Assembly: GCF_042310355.1 (NCBI RefSeq)
Contig: NZ_JBHJMR010000002.1
Coordinates: forward strand, 186,001 to 250,000
Reading direction: 5' to 3'
DNA: 64,000 nucleotides
Origin: Wenzhouxiangella sp042310355
GTDB lineage: Bacteria > Pseudomonadota > Gammaproteobacteria > Xanthomonadales > Wenzhouxiangellaceae
Positions 50,821-63,999 of the stretch are shown in pieces. The translations under genes were made by a program, and so were the position numbers. Position 1 is the first letter of the stretch, and each line of letters starts with the position of its first letter. Under the pieces are notes generated by a model. That model saw only the letters and a program-made list of their open reading frames with translations, was not told the origin of the DNA and did not search any database.

Positions 50821-51144
50821 TCAGCGCTCGCTCCGAGCCTCGAGCTCGCGCATGATGGCGTCGTGGTGGAGCACGCTTTCGATCACCAGGTCGTACTCGA
50901 AGTACACGTTGAAGTCGTCGTAGACCCAGCGCGAGATCGGTGGGTCTCCCACCGGCGCGTGCTTCTGCTCGGGCGGTCCGAAACGGGACTCGACCTGGGC
51001 CGTGGTGAGCCCGTTCTGCGGCAGGTCGCGCAGCATGCGCTCCTCGACCTTCTCGATAAGCAGGACGTCGCCGGCCATGGCGATCCCTGTCATTGCAACC
51101 AATGCCGTCCCCCAAACCAGCTTGCCCAGTGTTTCGCGCTTCAT
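50821..51144 (-). CDS. Hypothetical exported protein, BamE/SmpA-like motif
   Basis: A 107-residue protein with a signal peptide (MKRETLGKLVWGTALVAMTGIAMAG) and a small mature domain. GLTTAQVESRFGPPEQKHAPVGDPPISRWVYDDFNVYFEYDLVIESVL has the 'G(M/L)TxxQVxxxFGxP' opening followed by strands that is seen in BamE/SmpA-like domains. The precise family is uncertain. It lies 12 bases upstream of aguA on the same strand and may be co-transcribed. The ATG at 51144 gives the signal peptide directly. Confidence 0.7.
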   Translation of the reverse strand: MKRETLGKLVWGTALVAMTGIAMAGDVLLIEKVEERMLRDLPQNGLTTAQVESRFGPPEQKHAPVGDPPISRWVYDDFNVYFEYDLVIESVLHHDAIMRELEARSER

Positions 51145-51246
51145 GGCAGATCCTCTGGTTATGCCCTCGGCTTGCCGTGATTCTCTCGGCAAGAATTCGC
51201 AAAAATAGTAGCATAAGACACAGACTCAAAGCGGATTCTCGCAATC

Positions 51247-51915
51247 ATGAAAACAGCCGTCATCACGGGAGCGAATCGGGGCATCGGCCTGGAACTGGCG
51301 CGGCAGCTCGGCGATCGGGGCTACCGCATCATCGCCGTGTGCCGAAAAGCCTCGCCTGAGCTCAAGGCCCTGGAAGTGCAGGTCGAGGAGGGCATCGAGC
51401 TGACCGACCGCGGTAGCCTCGAGGCGCTCGCCGACCGCCTGCGCGGCACGCGGATCGACCTGCTGGTCAACAACGCCGGCTTGCTGATCCCGACCAGCTT
51501 CGACGGCATCGAGGACCAGCTCGACGACTGGCGGGCGCAGTTCGAGGTCAATTCCCTGGCGCCACTGCGCGTCACCCACGCTCTGATCAACCACCTCAAC
51601 GACGGCGGCAAGGTGGCCATCGTTTCCTCGCGGGTCGGCTCGATGGCGGACAACGGCTCCGGCGGCGCCTGGGCCTACCGCATGTCGAAGGCGGCGGTGA
51701 ACATGGCCGGCGTCAACCTGGCCCACGAGCTCCGGGACCGCGAGATCGCCGTCGGCCTGTTGCACCCCGGTTTCGTGCGCACGGGGATGACCGGCGGCCA
51801 GGGCCACGTCGATCCGGCCGAAGCCGCCGCCGGCCTGGTCGAGCGCATCGACGAGCTGAGCATGGACACCACCGGCAGCTTCCGCCACGCCAACGGCGAG
51901 ACCTTGCCCTGGTAG
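51247..51915 (+). CDS. Short-chain dehydrogenase/reductase
   Basis: A 222-residue classical SDR: cofactor motif ITGANRGIGLELARQL, LVNNAGLL, the catalytic Ser region AIVSSRVGSMADN and YxxxK (YRMSKAAVN). It resembles the sniffer/CsgA-like group of carbonyl reductases. Substrate unknown. Its end meets the CAAGCACCAAAT element and the convergent rsgA. Confidence 0.88.
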   Translation: MKTAVITGANRGIGLELARQLGDRGYRIIAVCRKASPELKALEVQVEEGIELTDRGSLEALADRLRGTRIDLLVNNAGLLIPTSFDGIEDQLDDWRAQFEVNSLAPLRVTHALINHLNDGGKVAIVSSRVGSMADNGSGGAWAYRMSKAAVNMAGVNLAHELRDREIAVGLLHPGFVRTGMTGGQGHVDPAEAAAGLVERIDELSMDTTGSFRHANGETLPW

Positions 51916-51920
51916 GGATG

Positions 51921-51990
51921 ATTCAAATTCCAAACTCCAAGCACCAAATCCCAAACAAACCCGAAATGCACAATAATCGAATGACCAAAA
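51921..51990 (+). repeat. CAAGCACCAAAT dispersed repeat (copy B, single arm)
   Basis: The gap between the convergent SDR and rsgA genes holds an A/C-rich run with CCAAGCACCAAATCCCAAA and, about 40 bases on, TCGAATGACCAAAAC. The same two blocks in the same order occur in the opposite orientation at 56868-56940 (copy C). No inverted second arm is seen here. Confidence 0.7.
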
Positions 51991-52031
51991 CGGGCCCTTG
52001 AGCTACGGCTGGCGCTTGTGGATGCTTTGCA

Positions 52032-52904
52032 TTAACGAAACCGCTCCTGCTCGGACAGCAGGCGCAGCCAGGCCTGGTGGCGGAAGGCGGGGACGGTGCC
52101 GGCTTCGACCGCGGCGATGACGGCGCAGCCCGGCTCCGAGTTGTGCCGGCAGTCGCGAAACTTGCAGCCGGCGGCGTGCTCTGAAAACTCGGGAAAACCG
52201 CGCTGCAGGGTGGCGGGATCCATTTTCCACAAGCCGTATTCCCACACGCCCGGGGTGTCGACCAGCCAGGCCGAATCCCTGTAGCGGTGGACGGTGGCGG
52301 TGGTGGTCGTGTGCGTGCCCTTGGCCGTGACCCGCGAGAGCTCCCCGGTCTGCGCGTCCAGGTCGGGAATCAGGGCATTGAGCAAAGAAGACTTGCCGAC
52401 CCCGGACTGACCGGCGAACAGCGACACGCCTTGGTCGATTTTTGGCAGCAGTGCCGAGACGTCCGGTTCCGGCCGGCAGCGGGTCTCGACCGACTCGAAG
52501 CCAAGGGCGGCCAGGTCGGCGAGCTCGACGAACGGCGCCTGGTCGGGCCGCTGCAGGTCGGCCTTGTTGACCACCACCAGCGGTTCGACGCCGCAGATAA
52601 GGCAGGCGGTCAGGTAACGGTGGAGCAGGTCGCGGCTGGGCGGTGGTTCGGGGGCGATCACGATCAGGGCGCGGTCGAGGTTGGCGGCGATGGGGCGAAA
52701 GCGCCCGCGTGGATCGCCGCGTCCGAACAGGCTGCGCCGTTCGGTCACCTCGGTCAGCGTGCCGGCTGAATCGATGAAGACCAGGTCGCCGGGTAGTGGA
52801 CGTTCGATCCGCCTGGGGAAGTGCACGCGCCGCAGTTCACCGTCGACGGCGGCCACGCCGTGATTGGCATGCGCCTGGATCAGGCGAACCGGGCCGCTCG
52901 TCAT
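52032..52904 (-). CDS. rsgA: Ribosome small-subunit-dependent GTPase A
   Basis: A 290-residue circularly permuted GTPase for late 30S maturation. N-terminal OB-like domain, then the permuted G motifs NKAD (VVVNKADL), the P-loop GQSGVGKSSLLN, the G2 region KGTHTTTTATVHR and DTPGVWEYGL, ending with the zinc finger CKFRDCRHNSEPGC. Start ATG at 52904 is typical; the longer frame crosses into the orn promoter. Divergent from orn. Confidence 0.94.
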   Translation of the reverse strand: MTSGPVRLIQAHANHGVAAVDGELRRVHFPRRIERPLPGDLVFIDSAGTLTEVTERRSLFGRGDPRGRFRPIAANLDRALIVIAPEPPPSRDLLHRYLTACLICGVEPLVVVNKADLQRPDQAPFVELADLAALGFESVETRCRPEPDVSALLPKIDQGVSLFAGQSGVGKSSLLNALIPDLDAQTGELSRVTAKGTHTTTTATVHRYRDSAWLVDTPGVWEYGLWKMDPATLQRGFPEFSEHAAGCKFRDCRHNSEPGCAVIAAVEAGTVPAFRHQAWLRLLSEQERFR

Positions 52905-52922
52905 CGCGCAGGCCCTTGCTGG

Positions 52923-52928
52923 TATAGT
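52923..52928 (+). promoter_or_regulatory. TATAGT -10 box for orn
   Basis: TATAGT lies 32 bases before the orn ATG in the 56-base gap between divergent rsgA and orn. No good -35 hexamer is seen. Confidence 0.35.
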
Positions 52929-52960
52929 GCCCAGCCCGATTTCAGACACCGCGACCGGCC

Positions 52961-53518
52961 ATGAACGAGAACAACCTGATCTGGATCGACCTGGAAATGA
53001 CGGGCCTCGATCCGGCCACCGACACCATCATCGAGATCGCCACCCTGGTCACCGACGCCGAGTTGAACGAGGTTGCGGTGGGCCCGGAACTGGCCATCGC
53101 CACGCCGCGCCCCTTGCTCGAGGGCATGGACGAGTGGAACACCCGCACGCACACCGAGTCGGGACTGGTGCGACGCTGCCTGGAATCCGAGATCGACCTG
53201 GCCGAAGCCGAGCGGCGGACCATCGCCTTCCTGGAGCAGCACGTGCCGGCCGGAGCCTCGCCAATGTGCGGCAATTCCATCTGCCAGGATCGCCGCTTCC
53301 TGGCGCGCCTGATGCCCGATCTGGAAGCCTGGTTTCACTACCGCAATCTCGATGTCTCGACCCTCAAGGAACTGGCACGGCGCTGGGCGCCCGGGGTGGC
53401 CGAAGGGTTCAAGAAGGAATCCAGCCACCAGGCGTTGGAGGATATCAGGGATTCGGTCGACGAGCTTCGCTACTATCGGCGGTTCATGGGGGCGCTGGGC
53501 GGTGGAGCGAGGGATTAG
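52961..53518 (+). CDS. orn: Oligoribonuclease
   Basis: A 185-residue DEDDh 3'-5' exonuclease that degrades 2-5 nt RNAs and pGpG, the c-di-GMP breakdown product. Motifs: IWIDLEMTGLD (DE), GNSICQDRRFL (D) and ESSHQALEDIRDSVDELRYYR (H..D). Length is usual. The last two codons and the TAG stop lie in the first heptad of the GGGACTA array that follows. Confidence 0.95.
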   Translation: MNENNLIWIDLEMTGLDPATDTIIEIATLVTDAELNEVAVGPELAIATPRPLLEGMDEWNTRTHTESGLVRRCLESEIDLAEAERRTIAFLEQHVPAGASPMCGNSICQDRRFLARLMPDLEAWFHYRNLDVSTLKELARRWAPGVAEGFKKESSHQALEDIRDSVDELRYYRRFMGALGGGARD

Positions 53519-53604
53519 GGGCCAGGGACTAGGGACCAGGGACTAGGGACTAGGAAACCCGGAGGTAGACTTCCGCTGGCCCCTAGTCCCTAGTCCCTAG
53601 TCCC
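53511..53604. repeat. Inverted GGGACTA heptamer arrays without cargo (orn/ppsA)
   Basis: Left arm: six consecutive heptads at 53511-53552 (GGGATTA, GGGGCCA, GGGACTA, GGGACCA, GGGACTA, GGGACTA). Spacer of about 31 bases. Right arm 53584-53604: three inverted units TAGTCCC, directly before the ppsA stop codon. The orn stop is inside the first heptad. The transcript could fold into a long hairpin, so it may also terminate both convergent genes. Confidence 0.92.
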
Positions 53605-55968
<2,364 letters not shown>

Positions 55969-56026
55969 TCGAACTCCCACAGCGGCAGTGTTTGATTAGC
56001 TGCTTATTGTAACCGCCTGGAAACTT

Positions 56027-56845
56027 ATGAGAAGAACGGTATTTTTTATCTCCGACGGCACGGCGATCACCGCCGAGACCTTCGGTCACAGCCTGATGAC
56101 GCAGTTTTCAACCGTCGAGTTCCGGCAGGTCCGCCTGCCGTTCGTCGATACGCCAAGCAAGGCGCGCGACGCCGTGTCGCTGATCGATCGCGCGGCCGAG
56201 GCGGAAGGGGGGCAGCCCCCGATCATCTTCAGCACCATCGTCGACCCGGAGGTCAGCGGGATTCTCGATGAATCCAGGGGCCACCTGTTCGACATGTTCG
56301 GGACGTTCATGCAGCCGCTCGAGCAGGCGCTCGGCGCGGAACGCTCGCCGCGCGTGGGCCAGGCGCACGGCATGGGCGACAGCCAGGGCTACGAGGACCG
56401 CATGGAGGCCACCAACTATGCCCTGACCCACGACGACGGCATTTCCAAGCGCCTGGATGCCGCCGAAGTGATCCTGGTTGGTGTCTCGCGATCCGGCAAG
56501 ACACCGACCTGCCTCTACATGGCGCTGCATTTCGGGGTCAAGGCCGCCAATTACCCGCTGACCGAGGAAGACCTGGAGCAGTCGCGGCTACCGGCCTTCC
56601 TGCGCGAGCACAAGCGCAAGCTGTTCGGCCTGAGCATCGACCCCGAGCGCCTGTCGCAGATTCGCGAAACGCGCCGCCCCGGCAGTCGCTACGCCTCCCT
56701 CAAGCAGTGCCGCTACGAGGTCGAGGCGGCCGAAGCCATGCTGCGCGCCGAAGGAGTGCCGTCGCTGTCCTCGACCGAGGCTTCCGTGGAGGAACTGGCC
56801 AGCCGAATCCTGCTCGAGCTGGGCCTCAATCGCGAAATGCGCTAA
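56027..56845 (+). CDS. ppsR: PEP synthase regulatory kinase/pyrophosphorylase
   Basis: A 272-residue DUF299 protein that inactivates PpsA by ADP-dependent threonine phosphorylation and reactivates it by phosphorolysis. Motifs: VFFISDGTAITAETFGHSL at the N-terminus and the P-loop GVSRSGKTPTCLYMAL in the middle, then RPGSRYASLKQCRYE. The divergent ppsA is its substrate gene, and the short 58-base gap suggests joint control. Confidence 0.94.
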   Translation: MRRTVFFISDGTAITAETFGHSLMTQFSTVEFRQVRLPFVDTPSKARDAVSLIDRAAEAEGGQPPIIFSTIVDPEVSGILDESRGHLFDMFGTFMQPLEQALGAERSPRVGQAHGMGDSQGYEDRMEATNYALTHDDGISKRLDAAEVILVGVSRSGKTPTCLYMALHFGVKAANYPLTEEDLEQSRLPAFLREHKRKLFGLSIDPERLSQIRETRRPGSRYASLKQCRYEVEAAEAMLRAEGVPSLSSTEASVEELASRILLELGLNREMR

Positions 56846-56867
56846 TGCGCCACGGAGCGGTAGCCTG

Positions 56868-56940
56868 TTTGGGTCATTCAAGTTTCGGTCATTCGAATTT
56901 GTTTGATATTTGAAAATTGGAATTTGGTGCTTGAATTTTA
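56868..56940 (-). repeat. CAAGCACCAAAT dispersed repeat (copy C)
   Basis: Read on the minus strand this AT-rich segment carries TTCAAGCACCAAATTCCAA, a stretch with CAAACAAAT, and TCGAATGACCGAAAC, in the same order as copy B. It fills the gap between ppsR and the DUF1249 gene. It is much richer in A/T than its surroundings. Confidence 0.7.
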
Positions 56941-56983
56941 ACGGGGGTGGCAGTTTCCTGCCGGTGTGATATTCTCGCCGGCC

Positions 56984-57478
56984 ATGCTCACCACGACGCG
57001 TCAACTCCAGCCTTCGAGTCGCATCCTGGCCCGCCGGCTTCCGGAACTGCACAGCGCGCTCTACCGCGCGCTCAACGTGCTGTTGCCGGACGCGCTGGCC
57101 GAAAGCGATCACCTCGTTTCCCAGCTGGGTTCGGGCCCGGAGTTGTACCTGGAAGTCATCGAGCGGCACCCCTACACGACCTTCGTGCGCCTGTCCTACA
57201 TCATCGGCGTCGAACGCTCGCACAACCCCAATGCCCACGTGCGCATCTACCACGACGCCGCCATGGCCGAGGCGACGGCCTTCAGTCCGCAGCAGGGCAT
57301 TCAGCGCTTCGCGGGGCCGGAGCTGGCGATCAACGGGCTGGTCGCGCGCAGCTGGCGCCTCAACCGGGCCCTGCTCAAGTGGGTCGACTACCTCATCGCC
57401 CAGGGTCACGGGGCCGAGACCATGCGTCCGGCCGGCGAGTTTTGCGCCGCCACCGGCACCGCAGCGCCCGAAGCCTGA
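56984..57478 (+). CDS. DUF1249 family protein (YqiB-like)
   Basis: A 164-residue protein matching the DUF1249/YqiB family: LYRALNVLLPD, YLEVIERHPYTTFVRLSYII, AHVRIYHDAAMAEATAF and a C-terminal WVDYLIAQGHG. The function of the family is unknown; in E. coli the homologue lies near cpdA. The ATG at 56984 is chosen over a GTG at 56966, since neither has a good ribosome site and the ATG version matches the family length better. Confidence 0.8.
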   Translation: MLTTTRQLQPSSRILARRLPELHSALYRALNVLLPDALAESDHLVSQLGSGPELYLEVIERHPYTTFVRLSYIIGVERSHNPNAHVRIYHDAAMAEATAFSPQQGIQRFAGPELAINGLVARSWRLNRALLKWVDYLIAQGHGAETMRPAGEFCAATGTAAPEA

Positions 57479-57712
57479 TCGGGCGCGGGAATTTGGCTGG
57501 TCTGACCGACCCGCTTCGTTTAAAATAGACGCCCGGATGCCGGGCACGCGGTCCGGCAAGCGTCAAGCGGGCCATGTCCTGGTGGGCCACGCGGCCAATT
57601 AGGCAACGCTCAGCCGTTTCCCACTGCGTATGTGCGGCGCCTGAGTCTTGTCTCATTGGCCGCGTGGCTTACCAACGGCTTCGGCCCGCTTTGTGTACCC
57701 GGAGGATCTTCA
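57479..57712. other. carA leader region
   Basis: The 234 bases before carA contain a TAAAAT -10 candidate at 57521-57526, a small hairpin GCCCGG/CCGGGC near 57532-57546, a 20-bp long-range stem (57580-57674) and GGAGGA at 57701-57706 just before the carA ATG. It looks like a structured mRNA leader of about 180 bases. Confidence 0.55.
57580..57674 (+). promoter_or_regulatory. Long-range 20-bp stem in the carA leader
   Basis: Bases 57580-57599 (TGGTGGGCCACGCGGCCAAT) pair over all 20 positions with 57655-57674, counting two G-U pairs, closing a 55-base loop. The right arm ends about 26 bases before the carA ribosome site. It could be an attenuator or other regulatory structure; the ligand or protein is unknown. 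Confidence 0.6.
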
Positions 57713-58873
57713 ATGCAGGCAATTCTGGCGCTGGAAGACGGCACGACGTTTTCCGGGCGGGGTCTCGGCGCGCCGGGCGCGCGGGTCGGTGAGGTGGTCT
57801 TCAATACCGCCATGACCGGCTACCAGGAGATCCTCACCGATCCCAGCTATGCCGGTCAGCTCGTCACGCTGACCGCTTCCCACGTCGGCAACACCGGCGT
57901 CAATCCACAGGACGTGGAATCCGGCCGCATTCACGCTGCCGGCCTGATTATCCGCCATAGCCCGCGACGCCACAGCAGTTGGCGGGCCACCCAGTCGCTG
58001 TCCGACTGGATGGCCGACAACGATGCTTCCGGGATTTCCGGAATCGACACCCGTGCGCTGACCATCCTGCTGCGCGACAAGGGCGCGCAGAACGCCTGCC
58101 TGTTGGTGGGCGACGATGTCGATGCTGAACAGGCCGTCGAGCGCGCGCGCGACTGCGCGCCGATGCGCGGGCAGGACCTGGCCAGCACCGTCACGACCGA
58201 TCGCGTGAGCGAATGGAGCGAGGGCAGCTGGGATCTCGAGGCGGGCGAGTTCCGCCGCGGCACGGGGCGCCATCACGTGGTGTGCTACGACTACGGCGTC
58301 AAGCACAACATCCTGCGCATGCTGGTCGATGCCGGTTGCCGGGTGACGGTGGTTCCCGCCCGCACCGGCCTCGAAGAGGTACTGGCCATGCAGCCGGACG
58401 GCGTCATGCTTTCCAACGGCCCCGGCGATCCCGAGCCCTGCGACTACGCCATCGAAGCGATCCGCGGCCTGCTCGAGAAGAGCGTGCCGACCTTCGGCAT
58501 CTGCCTCGGGCACCAGCTGCTGGCGCTCGGCGGCGGCGCGAAGACGGTCAAGATGAAATTCGGACACCACGGTGCCAACCACCCGGTCAAGGATCTCGCG
58601 TCCGGCCAGGTGCTCATCACGAGCCAGAACCACGGCTTCGCGGTCGACGAGGCAAGCCTGCCTGAAACCGTGATCCCGACCCACCGCTCCCTGTTCGACG
58701 GCAGCCTGCAGGGCATCCGCATCAAGGACAAGCCAGCGATGGGCTTCCAGGGCCACCCCGAAGCCAGCCCGGGACCGCACGATCTGCGGCCTTTGTTTGC
58801 CCGCTTCGTCGAGCTGATGGCGGGCGGGCAGTCTGCCGAGGCTCTGGAATCGGGACTAGGGACTAGGGACTAG
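57713..58873 (+). CDS. carA: Carbamoyl-phosphate synthase small (glutaminase) subunit
   Basis: A 386-residue subunit that hydrolyses glutamine and passes ammonia to CarB for arginine and pyrimidine synthesis. N-terminal MQAILALEDGTTFSGRGLGAPG, then the class I amidotransferase domain with the nucleophile in FGICLGHQLLALGGG and the His/Glu pair in GHPEASPGPHD. The ATG has GGAGGA 7 bases upstream. The natural end appears to be near AEALE: the last residues SGLGTRD and the TAG stop are encoded by the GGGACTA array inserted behind it. Confidence 0.95.
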   Translation: MQAILALEDGTTFSGRGLGAPGARVGEVVFNTAMTGYQEILTDPSYAGQLVTLTASHVGNTGVNPQDVESGRIHAAGLIIRHSPRRHSSWRATQSLSDWMADNDASGISGIDTRALTILLRDKGAQNACLLVGDDVDAEQAVERARDCAPMRGQDLASTVTTDRVSEWSEGSWDLEAGEFRRGTGRHHVVCYDYGVKHNILRMLVDAGCRVTVVPARTGLEEVLAMQPDGVMLSNGPGDPEPCDYAIEAIRGLLEKSVPTFGICLGHQLLALGGGAKTVKMKFGHHGANHPVKDLASGQVLITSQNHGFAVDEASLPETVIPTHRSLFDGSLQGIRIKDKPAMGFQGHPEASPGPHDLRPLFARFVELMAGGQSAEALESGLGTRD

Positions 58874-58914
58874 GGACTAGGGACTAGGGACTAGGGACTA
58901 GGGACTAGGGACTG
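58852..58914. repeat. GGGACTA heptamer array, left arm of the car cassette
   Basis: Eight perfect consecutive GGGACTA units (58852-58907) and a ninth GGGACTG. The carA stop codon is the TAG at 58871-58873 inside the third unit boundary. There are no spacers between units, so this is not a CRISPR. Confidence 0.97.
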
Positions 58915-58942
58915 GGATTGCGAATATGAGAGATGACTTTAT

Positions 58943-59368
58943 ATGGCGGTGAGTCACTACAAGGACTTGATTGTTTGGCAGCGGTCTATTGATTTAGTGG
59001 AGCGGGTCTACGCCGCGACTGCTGATTTTGGTCCGGACGAGCGTTTCGGTCTCGTGTCCCAGCTGCGACGCGCTGCAGTATCGGTGCCTTCCAATATCGC
59101 AGAAGGAAACGCGCGCCGATCAACCAAGGACTACGCGCGTTTCGTTGCCATTGCTCTGGGCTCGATTGCAGAGATCGAGACTCAAATTGAAATTGCCATG
59201 CGACTGAATCTTTTGACCTCCAATTGGGCTCAAGATTTACTGGCTGAGTGCGAGGAGATTAGCAAGATGTTGATTGCTCTTGAACGAAAACTGAAGGCTT
59301 ACGCGGCCTCGAAAATCTCTGAAGGATCAGAAAACTGGTCCTTTGACTCCCTAGTCCCTGGTCCCTAG
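58943..59368 (+). CDS. Four-helix-bundle protein (23S rRNA intervening-sequence protein family)
   Basis: A 141-residue protein matching TIGR02436/S23: YKDLIVWQRSIDLVERVYAATADF, ERFGLVSQLRRAAVSVPSNIAEGNARRSTKDYARFVAIALGSIAEIETQIEIAMRLNLL, then a fourth helix CEEISKMLIALERKLKAYA. The family is the one encoded in 23S rRNA intervening sequences and is related in fold to Avd of diversity-generating retroelements; its biochemical role is unknown. Codon use is more AT-rich than in carA and carB. There is no strong ribosome site. The last residues SLVPGP and the TAG stop come from the inverted right heptamer array. Confidence 0.92.
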   Translation: MAVSHYKDLIVWQRSIDLVERVYAATADFGPDERFGLVSQLRRAAVSVPSNIAEGNARRSTKDYARFVAIALGSIAEIETQIEIAMRLNLLTSNWAQDLLAECEEISKMLIALERKLKAYAASKISEGSENWSFDSLVPGP

Positions 59369-59380
59369 TCCCTGGTCCCT
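59348..59380. repeat. Inverted GGGACTA/GGGACCA array, right arm of the car cassette
   Basis: Read on the minus strand: GGGACCA, GGGACTA, GGGACCA, GGGACTA, then GGGAG. It ends 4 bases before the carB ATG. Confidence 0.95.
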
Positions 59381-59384
59381 TTTC

Positions 59385-62615
<3,231 letters not shown>

Positions 62616-62624
62616 GGAGACAAC

Positions 62625-63107
62625 ATGAGTCAGACGCCACTGACCAAGGCGGGCGCCGAGCGCCTGCGTGCCGAGCTCGATCGGCTCAAGAAGAAGGAAC
62701 GTCCGGCCGTGATCGAGGCGATTGCCGAGGCGCGTGCGCACGGCGATCTCAAGGAGAACGCCGAGTACCATGCCGCGCGCGAACAGCAGGGCTTCATCGA
62801 GGCGCGCATCCGCGACCTCGAGGCCGCCCTGGGTAATTCGCGCATCATCGACGTCGCCTCGCTCAACGCCGGCAGCAAGGTGGTCTTCGGGGCCACGGTC
62901 GTGCTGGTCGAGGATTCCGACGACGCCCCGGAAGTGACCTGGCAGATCGTCGGCGATCTCGAGGCCGATTCCACCCAGGGCCGCCTGGCCATTTCCGCCC
63001 CGCTTGCGCGCGCGCTCATCGGACACGAAGAAGGCGACTCGGTCGAGTTCGAGGCACCCAACGGCAAGCGGTCGTATGAAATCGTCGAGGTCCGTTACGA
63101 CTCCTGA
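62625..63107 (+). CDS. greA: Transcription elongation factor GreA
   Basis: A 160-residue RNA polymerase cleavage factor. N-terminal coiled coil with the catalytic acidic tip (AEARAHGDLKENAEYHAAREQQGFIEARIRDLE) and a C-terminal FKBP-like domain (VTWQIVGDLEADSTQGRLAISAPLARALIGHEEGDSVEFEAPNGKRSYEIVEVRY). GAGGAG precedes the ATG. It sits 9 bases behind carB, as in xanthomonads, so it is probably in the car operon. Confidence 0.96.
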   Translation: MSQTPLTKAGAERLRAELDRLKKKERPAVIEAIAEARAHGDLKENAEYHAAREQQGFIEARIRDLEAALGNSRIIDVASLNAGSKVVFGATVVLVEDSDDAPEVTWQIVGDLEADSTQGRLAISAPLARALIGHEEGDSVEFEAPNGKRSYEIVEVRYDS

Positions 63108-63999
63108 CAAGCGCCTCGTCGTCCACGTCCCCCAGCTCGAAGCCCTGCTGCGGGAGGCCGGGTCGCTTCCGCCCCTGGTTCGGGCACTGGTCGAGCGGGG
63201 TCGGTCACGCGACCTCGATCCACAATCTCCCCAGTCCGAACTGCTTGTCGGGCGGGCGTTGCCGGCGGCGGCGCTCACCCGGCGCATCGACCGTCCGGAC
63301 GATGCCCGGGGCGCGTGGATGCGGGCCGATCCGATCGGCCTGCAGCCCGACCTGGCGGCGGTCTGGCTGCAGGCCGAGACCGTCTTCGAGCCCGGCGAAT
63401 GGTTCCACGGCCTGTCCGAAATGCTCGGCGAGGAAGGGCTGGCGCTCGAGCTGACCGGTGGTGGGCGCGGCTATATCCGCCTCGATACGGTTCCCGAGTG
63501 CCGCTTCGCGCCGCCCTGGTCCCTGGCCGGCACGAGCCTCGAGCACTGCCTGCCTGAAGGGCCCGACGCCCGGCGCTGGCGCCGGCTGCTCAACGACACG
63601 CAGGTCTATCTGACGCAGTATCGCCGCGCTGCCGAGAACCCGGCGGCGGTTCCGGGTAGCCTGTGGTTCTGGGGCGCCGGCTCCCTGCCGGCGGCCGGCA
63701 GCGTGGATCCGCGCGTGCGGCGCATCGTCGCCGACGACCCGGTGCTGCGCGGCCTGGCCGACTGGCTCGGTCTCGAGCGCCTAGAGTCCCACGAATCGCT
63801 GGACTGGCTCGGCGGCGACCTGGTCGAGTGGCCCGCCCGGCACGCCGACGATGCCGACAGCAACCTCGAAAGGCTCCAGCGCGCCCTGCGCCCGGCCTGG
63901 CGCCGGCTGCGCCGGGGCGGCATCCGCGAACTCGAGCTGGCCGGCATGACGACCCGCTATCGCTGCACGAGCCGGGATGCCTGGCGGGTGTGGCGGTGA
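63076..63999 (+). CDS. RpfE-like protein, unknown biochemical function
   Basis: A 307-residue protein starting inside greA (ATG 63076, 32-base overlap). It has VVHVPQLEALLREAG near the start, ARGAWMRADPIGLQPDLAAVWLQ, GRGYIRLDTVP, HCLPEGPDARRWRRLLNDTQVYL and PGSLWFWGAGSLP in the middle. This set and the position behind greA match the RpfE-type proteins of the Xanthomonas rpf region, sometimes mislabelled phosphoglycerate mutase. Function is unknown. It ends one base before the window ends; the recJ gene found next to it in xanthomonads would lie outside. Confidence 0.75.
   Translation: MKSSRSVTTPDKRLVVHVPQLEALLREAGSLPPLVRALVERGRSRDLDPQSPQSELLVGRALPAAALTRRIDRPDDARGAWMRADPIGLQPDLAAVWLQAETVFEPGEWFHGLSEMLGEEGLALELTGGGRGYIRLDTVPECRFAPPWSLAGTSLEHCLPEGPDARRWRRLLNDTQVYLTQYRRAAENPAAVPGSLWFWGAGSLPAAGSVDPRVRRIVADDPVLRGLADWLGLERLESHESLDWLGGDLVEWPARHADDADSNLERLQRALRPAWRRLRRGGIRELELAGMTTRYRCTSRDAWRVWR

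Larger units (their letters stand above)
58852..59380. mobile_element. Candidate mobile cassette: inverted heptamer arrays with a four-helix-bundle gene, inside carAB
   Basis: A 529-base unit between carA and carB. It consists of a left GGGACTA array, an AT-richer gene for a four-helix-bundle protein, and an inverted right array. In most bacteria carA and carB are adjacent or nearly so, and the cassette separates them cleanly. A related unit without the gene is at 53511-53604. No transposase, integrase or reverse transcriptase is present, so mobility would need a factor supplied elsewhere; the classification is an inference. Confidence 0.6.

Noticed and set aside
58852..58914. CRISPR-like or telomere-like array at the GGGACTA repeats
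   Set aside because: Units are contiguous heptads with no unique spacers, no cas genes are near, and the position is between genes in a chromosome, so neither a CRISPR nor a telomere fits.
58943..59368. Diversity-generating retroelement accessory gene (avd)
   Set aside because: The fold family is similar, but there is no reverse transcriptase, template repeat or variable repeat in the window.
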